Of a DNA stretch of 10,540 nt, positions 7,045 through 10,540 are shown piece after piece. Made by a program: the position numbers and the translations under genes. Below the pieces are notes generated by a model. The model searched no databases and was not told where the DNA came from. It saw only the letters and a program-made list of their open reading frames with translations. The stretch's first letter is position 1; every line of letters starts with the position of its first letter. Where the stretch lies: NCBI GenBank assembly GCA_947589405.1, contig CANQBT010000076.1:1-10540 (forward strand), written 5' to 3'. The DNA is from an uncultured Clostridia bacterium (GTDB lineage: Bacteria; Bacillota; Clostridia; Lachnospirales; CAG-274).

Positions 7045-7523
7045 AACATCGGCATCGTTTCTGAGCGTACCGTCGTCGTTATAGGCGCCTGTTGCCTTTT
7101 TATAAGGTGAGCTTTCAGAAAAGCAAAACCTTCTCTTACGTAATTATCAACGCTTACTGCCGCTTCTGCGCTTTCAGAAGCTGATATTTCCTCTCCGTTC
7201 TTTACAGGAACGACCTTTATAAGATAGTTCCCCTTAGCAAGTCCGACTATATCCGCTCTGAAATATCCGTCGTATTCTCTTATAAGCTCGTCGTCTATCT
7301 TGGTATATGCACCGCCCTGCTCCGACCTTACATATACATTGTAGCTGTCGGCAGTATTGAGCTTGTCCCACAATACATAAGCGCTCTCATGCCAGCCCTC
7401 GCTTTTTGTAATGCTTATTTTGTCATCGGCTGCATATGTGCCGTTTACAAATACAGCCTGAGAAAACAGCATACAAAGCGCCAATATCGTACTTAAAAAT
7501 CGTTTTGCTGAGTTTCCTTTCAT
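7011..7523 (-). CDS. pectate lyase, N-terminal fragment: signal peptide and FN3-like domain
   Basis: The ATG at 7523 follows AGGGAG at about five bases. Residues 1-31 are a classical Sec signal (MKGNSAKRF, a hydrophobic core LSTILALCMLFSQAVF, then a likely cut after Ala31 in NGTYA-ADD). Residues 35-128 read as a fibronectin type III-like module, with YVLWDKLNTADSYNVYVR and GNYLIKVVPVKNG as strands. Such modules commonly precede the catalytic domain in ruminococcal pectate lyases. The true frame ends at Phe135. The 35 residues after it (LKAHLIKRQQ onward to the stop at 7011) are out-of-frame translation and match nothing expected. Without frameshifting, the product would be a secreted binding module with no catalytic activity. 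Confidence 0.75.
   Translation of the reverse strand: MKGNSAKRFLSTILALCMLFSQAVFVNGTYAADDKISITKSEGWHESAYVLWDKLNTADSYNVYVRSEQGGAYTKIDDELIREYDGYFRADIVGLAKGNYLIKVVPVKNGEEISASESAEAAVSVDNYVREGFAFLKAHLIKRQQAPITTTVRSETMPMFCTCLMKTRIR
7116..7124 (-). other. frameshift site in the pectate lyase gene
   Basis: On the minus strand the site reads GCT TTT CTG in the upstream frame. Moving back one base after TTT gives GCT TTT TCT GAA and restores the lyase. A tRNA-Phe on TTT can re-pair with TTT after a -1 slip because the preceding base is also T. The simplest explanation is loss of one T from an ancestral T5 run. Confidence 0.8.
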
Positions 7524-7558
7524 TATTCTCCCTCATTTCATAATAATTTATATACATA

Positions 7559-7587
7559 ATTATATCAATAACGGAATTTTATGTATT
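7559..7587 (-). promoter_or_regulatory. promoter of the pectate lyase-peptide operon
   Basis: A perfect TATAAT (7559-7564, minus) lies 17 bases from a poor -35 box AATACA (7582-7587). The start would fall near 7552, leaving about 28 bases to the ATG. A good -10 with a weak -35 overlapped by a repeat is the usual form of an activator-dependent promoter. Confidence 0.6.
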
Positions 7588-7629
7588 GTCTTTTATTATG
7601 AAATTATGGTCAAATATTGTCTTTTGTTA
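7584..7629 (-). promoter_or_regulatory. operator-like direct repeats, probable AraC-family binding sites
   Basis: The 11-mer AAAAGACAATA (minus) occurs perfectly at 7584-7594 and 7615-7625. The match extends to 14 of 15 bases at 7584-7598 and 7615-7629. The offset is 31 bp, three turns of DNA, so both copies face the same side. The proximal copy overlaps the -35 box of the lyase. The site lies between the AraC-family gene and the lyase, and that regulator is the obvious candidate ligand. Confidence 0.65.
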
Positions 7630-7648
7630 TATAATTTTTTTATTTTTC

Positions 7649-8500
7649 TTATTGGTCTTTGAGCTGTTTTTTATATTGATACGGCGTTACGTTAAGGGTC
7701 CTTTTAAAGGCTTCTATAAAGGCTTTTACATTGGGAAAGCCATTTTCATAGGCTATTTCCGTCATTGTCATATCGCTGTTTGTCAGGTCGTTTATAGCAT
7801 TTCTCAATCGGCAATTGTTGAGGTAATGAGAAAATGAAAGACCCGTTACGGCATGAAATTTTTTGGAAAAATATGTAGGCGCCATATTTGTAATATCTGC
7901 CATATGTTTAAGCGTTATTTCTTCATTGTAGTTTTTTTCTATATGATCTACCGCATTCTGCATACGGTAAAGCGCTTTGTCTGTCATGCTTTCCGCTACA
8001 GCAGGAAAAACAGCGCAGTACTTCAGAAGCAGTCTGCCTATGCTGAGAAGCTGCGCAGTTATTTCCATTTCATAATACTGCTCCTTATCTATGAAAAGCT
8101 TTGCTATTTTTGCAAGTATATTCCCTATTTCTTCCTTAACGGCAATATTTTGCTCAGTATCAAAATAAAGCATAGGATATTCGGAATAATATCTTAAAAA
8201 ATCATAATCCCAGAGTATTGTCAAAAGCTCCACATCCTGCTCAAAGCCCGGAACGCCTACAGGCGGTGCAAGCATATGTATTTCCTTGCTGTTTATAAAT
8301 ATATATTCTCCCTGCATCACTCTGTTTATTTTTCCGTTTACGGTTATCTCCGTATTTCCTCTAAGCATAAGATTGAACTCCAGGTCCTTATGCCAATGAA
8401 GAGGAACAAAGCAATCCTCGTTCTTTAATTTCTGGTGCAAAATTTTTGCGGGAAGTCTTTTATGATGAATGACCTCCTCCAGCTTATATGTTTTACCCAT
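7649..8500 (-). CDS. AraC-family transcriptional regulator with cupin sensor domain
   Basis: I choose the ATG at 8500 (283 residues). GGAGG lies about six bases upstream of it. An earlier in-frame ATG at 8527 has no ribosome site and lies only about ten bases from the predicted transcription start. Residues 15-85 are an AraC-type cupin pocket with the metal- or sugar-binding-like H35-W-H37 (VPLHWHKDLEFNLMLRG). Residues 185-283 are the paired helix-turn-helix domain: HTH1 at about 195-227 (ITLKHMADITNMAPTYFSKK) and HTH2 at about 246-277 (MTEIAYENGFPNVKAFIEAF) ending in the family signature TPYQYK. Such proteins sense a small sugar and activate neighbouring catabolic genes. The pectate lyase next downstream, with its direct repeats, suggests a pectin-derived ligand, which is inference. 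Confidence 0.92.
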   Translation of the reverse strand: MGKTYKLEEVIHHKRLPAKILHQKLKNEDCFVPLHWHKDLEFNLMLRGNTEITVNGKINRVMQGEYIFINSKEIHMLAPPVGVPGFEQDVELLTILWDYDFLRYYSEYPMLYFDTEQNIAVKEEIGNILAKIAKLFIDKEQYYEMEITAQLLSIGRLLLKYCAVFPAVAESMTDKALYRMQNAVDHIEKNYNEEITLKHMADITNMAPTYFSKKFHAVTGLSFSHYLNNCRLRNAINDLTNSDMTMTEIAYENGFPNVKAFIEAFKRTLNVTPYQYKKQLKDQ

Positions 8501-8543
8501 TTTTATCCTCCGTAAAAACACCTTCATATATTACTTTATTTTG

Positions 8544-8571
8544 ATTATAGCACATAAAAAGATAAGGTCAA
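8544..8571 (-). promoter_or_regulatory. promoter of the AraC-family regulator
   Basis: TTGACC (8566-8571) and a perfect TATAAT (8544-8549) are 16 bases apart on the minus strand, a strong housekeeping promoter. The start would fall near 8537, which supports translation from 8500. A small interrupted inverted repeat (8572-8595) abuts the -35 box and could be an operator. Confidence 0.75.
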
Positions 8572-8595
8572 GGATATTTGCTTTTGCCAAATACC
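8572..8595 (-). other. interrupted inverted repeat downstream of the dipeptidase
   Basis: On the minus strand GG-TATTTG-GC and GC-AAATA-TCC flank an AAAA loop, with one-base bulges. It lies 36 bases after the dipeptidase stop codon and directly before the -35 box of the AraC-family gene. No T-run follows, so it is at best a weak terminator. An operator is the alternative. Confidence 0.3.
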
Positions 8596-8630
8596 GCACA
8601 AAGGCCATGTCGTACAGAGTATGATAATAT

Positions 8631-9368
8631 TTATTCTGCATTTACAGAATCTTCATTTACGGGGAAATCAAAATACGTGTCAGGATAAGGCTCGTTTTCC
8701 AAAGTAAAATGCCACCATTCCGTATCAAGAGGCTTAAAGCCGTTTTTAAGCATTATATCCCTGAGGGTATTTCTGTTGGCTATCTGCTCATCGGTAAGAT
8801 CTCCCGTATAATCAGGGTGAGAAAGCTCGCCGAAATAGTCAAATGTACCGCCCATGTCAACTTCCTTTCCCTTATCCATATCGAAAAGAGTCAGGTCTAC
8901 TGTGCTTCCACGACTGTGTCCTGATTTATCGGCAATATAGCCCTGCTCGAACAATACGGATTTATCCAGCTCAGGATAAAAATACTCCTTCATTTCGGTA
9001 TCGTCATTTTCCGCCCACTCAATAAAATTATTTACCGCAGTCTGAGGGCGATAGGCATCATATATCTTAAGCCTGTAGCCAAGCTCTTCTGCGTCCTGAG
9101 CCGCAGCCTTAAGGGCATTTGCGGCTTCCTTAGTAATAAGAGCGCAAGGCTCCTCATAGCCGTCTATCCTATCTCCCACAAAGTTATAGGTAGAATAATA
9201 TCTTATCTCAAGTATTGCATCGGGTACCGCTTCCGAAAGCGAAACAAAGTCGGAAGCGTCTTTGTCAGACGCATTTTCATTATCTGTTGCAGGAGCTGAT
9301 GAAGAGCAGGCTGAAAGAGCTGCTATAGCAGCAGATGCCGCAATTAATTTCAAAAATTTTTTAAACAT
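8631..9368 (-). CDS. D-alanyl-D-alanine dipeptidase lipoprotein (VanX/DdpX-like, peptidase M15D)
   Basis: The ATG at 9368 follows AAGGAG at eight bases. The first 21 residues are a lipoprotein signal with lipobox LSAC (Cys21), so the enzyme should be anchored outside the membrane. A Ser/Asp-rich tether (22-40) precedes the catalytic domain. M15D landmarks are YDAYRPQ with the conserved Arg107, SGHSRGSTVDLTL with zinc ligands His151 and Asp158, and EWWH with the likely base Glu217 and zinc ligand His220. The family hydrolyses free D-Ala-D-Ala, either in glycopeptide resistance or in recycling of wall dipeptide. No vanH, vanA or sensor genes are in the window, and the surface location suits nutrient scavenging more than cytoplasmic VanX resistance. 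It is about 40 residues longer than VanX because of the signal and tether. Confidence 0.9.
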   Translation of the reverse strand: MFKKFLKLIAASAAIAALSACSSSAPATDNENASDKDASDFVSLSEAVPDAILEIRYYSTYNFVGDRIDGYEEPCALITKEAANALKAAAQDAEELGYRLKIYDAYRPQTAVNNFIEWAENDDTEMKEYFYPELDKSVLFEQGYIADKSGHSRGSTVDLTLFDMDKGKEVDMGGTFDYFGELSHPDYTGDLTDEQIANRNTLRDIMLKNGFKPLDTEWWHFTLENEPYPDTYFDFPVNEDSVNAE

Positions 9369-9383
9369 AGTTATATCTCCTTT

Positions 9384-9504
9384 TTAGTTTAATAGGCTCT
9401 TAAGCCATAATTCTATACACATTTGTTTGTTTTCTTCCGAGTCATTTGAGAAATCATATATGCCGTAAACCGCTATGTCAACACTCCCTTCTTTTATATT
9501 TCAT
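9384..9504 (-). other. possible small or broken ORF upstream of the dipeptidase
   Basis: An open frame of 38 codons without a good start ends in TAA at 9384-9386, just before the dipeptidase ribosome site. It contains GVDIAVYGIYDFSNDSEENK and ends LWLKSLLN. An ATG at 9504 in another frame gives only MKYKRREC. Removing one base near 9483 would join the two into about 39 residues. This may be a leader peptide, a decayed gene or chance. Confidence 0.25.
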
Positions 9505-9510
9505 ATTCCT

Positions 9511-9539
9511 TCTTATTCTATTTTACCATATACAGTCAA
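9511..9539 (-). promoter_or_regulatory. candidate promoter of the dipeptidase
   Basis: TTGACT (9534-9539, minus) is a good -35 box. At 17 bases the -10 is only ATAAGA (9511-9516), and the better-looking TAGAAT (9515-9520) is too close at 13 bases. The leader to 9368 would be about 135 bases. Confidence 0.35.
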
Positions 9540-9631
9540 GTGTATTTCTGTTGTTTATGCTATTATTTTTACCGTTTGCGACAATGCTATTGAAAAAATA
9601 AGAATAAAACAGTAAAGTATAAATATAACAT

Positions 9632-9637
9632 TATAAT
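9632..9637 (+). promoter_or_regulatory. candidate -10 box for the right-edge gene
   Basis: A perfect TATAAT lies 28 bases before the ATG at 9665, with only a poor -35 (ACAGTA, 9609-9614). Transcription from about 9644 would leave just enough leader for the AGGAGG at 9652-9657. Confidence 0.45.
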
Positions 9638-9664
9638 GCTTCGGAATAAAAAGGAGGGTGCATT

Positions 9665-10540
9665 ATGCCTGATTATTATGACAACATATTTCTAAGACAT
9701 GAAGAAATCGATAATCTCGATAACTGGGAGCTTCTTTGCAGAATATCAGGAAGACCTGTAAACAGCAGACGCACACGTCAAAATATATTCAATATACTGA
9801 GTTCATTGCTTATAAACGGTACCTCCGCTGCCGATATTCTGGACTGGAGAAATTACGATCAGTATGAAATAGATGTTGATACTGCCGTATCTGTAGGCGC
9901 AGATATTGTAAGAAATACTCTCAGCAGAGAAAATGAAAACAGCTCAATAACGCTGTTTCCCGATGCAAGAGCCGTTTTGGTCGATACATCGGATCCCGGT
10001 CTTGATGAACAGACCAGAGCAATATATGAAAACAAGAACACAAGAGCCATTGAAACAGCGTCATTGTATTATGAAAACACAGCTGAGAATACTACTGAGA
10101 ATACAGCTGAGAACACTACTGAAAATTCAGCTGAAAACGAAAGTACGGCAGACATAGTCGTAACCTCCGATGACATGGAAAACATGGGCCCTTGGGATTT
10201 CCTGTGCAAGGTAACGGGCATAAATGCCAACGGCAATTCTCCTCGTGATGTAGAAAGACTCCTTACAAGCATATACTTAAACGGCGTAAGGCTTTCCGAC
10301 ACGCTTCAGCTGGGAGACGAGGTTTCCTATGAAACTATAGAGGTATTCAGCGATGTAGTAAAAAACGCTCTTGATCCCGACAGCGGAGATTTCAGTCAGG
10401 TGACTATAAGGGACAATGGTGAAGTAAAGGTCGTTGAATGGAGCGGAGCAGATCTGACAAGAAATATTAATGAAAATGAATATGATGATCTGACAGACAT
10501 AACCTTCGACGCATCAGGTCAGGCACATCGTACTCCTGCA
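9665..10540 (+). CDS. protein of unknown function with two W-x-x-L-C/NG modules, 5' part (runs off window)
   Basis: From the ATG at 9665, with AGGAGG seven bases upstream, the frame stays open for 292 codons to the edge. There is no signal peptide. Residues 19-108 and 175-262 are two copies of the module at the N-terminus of the 959-residue protein. They start W21-E-L-L-C25 and W177-D-F-L-C181. Each has an ISG/VTG turn, then Asn-Gly (51-52 and 206-207) 29-30 residues after the Trp, and a helix ending NTLS or NALD. A beta segment follows: SITLFPDARAVLVDT in the first copy and QVTIRDNGEVKVVEW in the second. A four-residue repeat linker (139-158) joins them. The tail is acidic. It is a clear paralogue of the 959-residue protein. 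I know no named family with this pattern, and the function is unknown. Confidence 0.88.
   Translation, partial: MPDYYDNIFLRHEEIDNLDNWELLCRISGRPVNSRRTRQNIFNILSSLLINGTSAADILDWRNYDQYEIDVDTAVSVGADIVRNTLSRENENSSITLFPDARAVLVDTSDPGLDEQTRAIYENKNTRAIETASLYYENTAENTTENTAENTTENSAENESTADIVVTSDDMENMGPWDFLCKVTGINANGNSPRDVERLLTSIYLNGVRLSDTLQLGDEVSYETIEVFSDVVKNALDPDSGDFSQVTIRDNGEVKVVEWSGADLTRNINENEYDDLTDITFDASGQAHRTPA
10079..10138 (+). repeat. five 12-bp tandem repeats encoding a (T/S)(A/T)EN linker
   Basis: Five in-frame 12-bp units encode TAEN-TTEN-TAEN-TTEN-SAEN between the two modules of the right-edge protein. The alternation of TAEN and TTEN suggests growth by 24-bp duplication. It is a polar, flexible spacer of variable-length type. 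Confidence 0.85.

Larger units (their letters stand above)
4540..7523 (-). pseudogene. secreted PL1 pectate lyase, interrupted by a one-base frameshift (994 residues if restored)
   Basis: Two overlapping minus-strand frames (7011-7523 and 4540-7044) are halves of one gene. If the ribosome steps back one base, or one T is restored, at the TTTT run in GCTTTTCTG (7119-7122), they join as GFAF-SESSPYKKATGAYNDD. This gives 994 residues. The order is signal peptide (1-31), fibronectin-III-like domain (about 35-128), PL1 parallel beta-helix (about 165-560), Thr/Glu-rich linker (562-607), carbohydrate-binding-like beta domain (608-752), longer Thr-rich linker (754-863) and a C-terminal beta domain (864-994). 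No dockerin, cohesin or sortase signal is seen, so the enzyme would be freely secreted. It sits 125 bp downstream of an AraC-family gene with an operator-like repeat pair between them. The conserved downstream frame shows no decay, so the break is recent, an assembly error, or programmed slippage. Confidence 0.8.

Noticed and set aside
7011..7115. The last 35 residues of the N-terminal lyase fragment as a real C-terminus
   Set aside because: The alternative frame over the same bases encodes SESSPYKKATGAYNDDGTLR and continues straight into the PL1 domain, so the 0-frame tail is out-of-frame readthrough.
8501..8527. Upstream ATG at 8527 as the start of the AraC-family gene
   Set aside because: It has no ribosome site and lies about ten bases after the predicted transcription start. 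The ATG at 8500 has GGAGG at a normal distance.
10079..10138. Short tandem repeats as a CRISPR array
   Set aside because: The units are directly abutting 12-mers in a coding frame, with no spacers.
10069..10302. 77-residue minus-strand frame with Val/Phe/Ser repeats
   Set aside because: It is the antisense of the TAEN repeat linker and the second module of the right-edge gene, and has no ribosome site.

Overview
The window looks like a chromosomal segment of a gut or rumen clostridium of the Ruminococcus/Oscillospiraceae type. This is inferred from the moderate A+T content, the strong AGGAGG-type ribosome sites, and a secreted pectate lyase with long Thr/Glu-rich linkers, which is typical of ruminococcal plant-cell-wall enzymes. 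No RNA gene, CRISPR array or insertion sequence was seen.

Layout. Positions 1-851 (minus) hold the N-terminal third of an FtsK/SpoIIIE DNA translocase, cut by the window edge, with a good promoter. A 400-base divergent spacer separates it from a 959-residue plus-strand protein of unknown function (1251-4130). A convergent spacer (4131-4393) follows, with palindromes, a MITE-like structured element and a strong, probably bidirectional, terminator. From 4394 to 9368 everything is on the minus strand. In transcription order these are a VanX-like D-Ala-D-Ala dipeptidase lipoprotein (8631-9368), an AraC-family regulator (7649-8500), a multidomain PL1 pectate lyase broken by a one-base frameshift (4540-7523), and a 48-residue peptide gene (4394-4540) that overlaps the lyase stop codon as TAATG. 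At the right edge (9665 to the end, plus) is the 5' part of a second unknown gene.

How the parts fit. The AraC regulator lies directly upstream of the lyase. The spacer between them holds two copies of an 11-bp direct repeat 31 bp apart (three helical turns). The proximal copy covers the -35 region of the lyase promoter, the arrangement expected for AraC-type activation. The regulator, lyase and coupled peptide therefore look like one pectin-responsive unit. The lyase needs a -1 slip at a T4 run, or one missing T, to be read as a 994-residue protein.

The most novel items are three. The first is a roughly 90-residue module (W-[ED]-x-L-C...G, then an NG strand motif 29-30 residues later) found once in the 959-residue protein and twice in the right-edge protein, with two diverged copies further on in the first. 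These two paralogues flank the whole minus-strand block. The second is the small peptide gene translationally coupled to the lyase. The third is the operator pair in front of the lyase.
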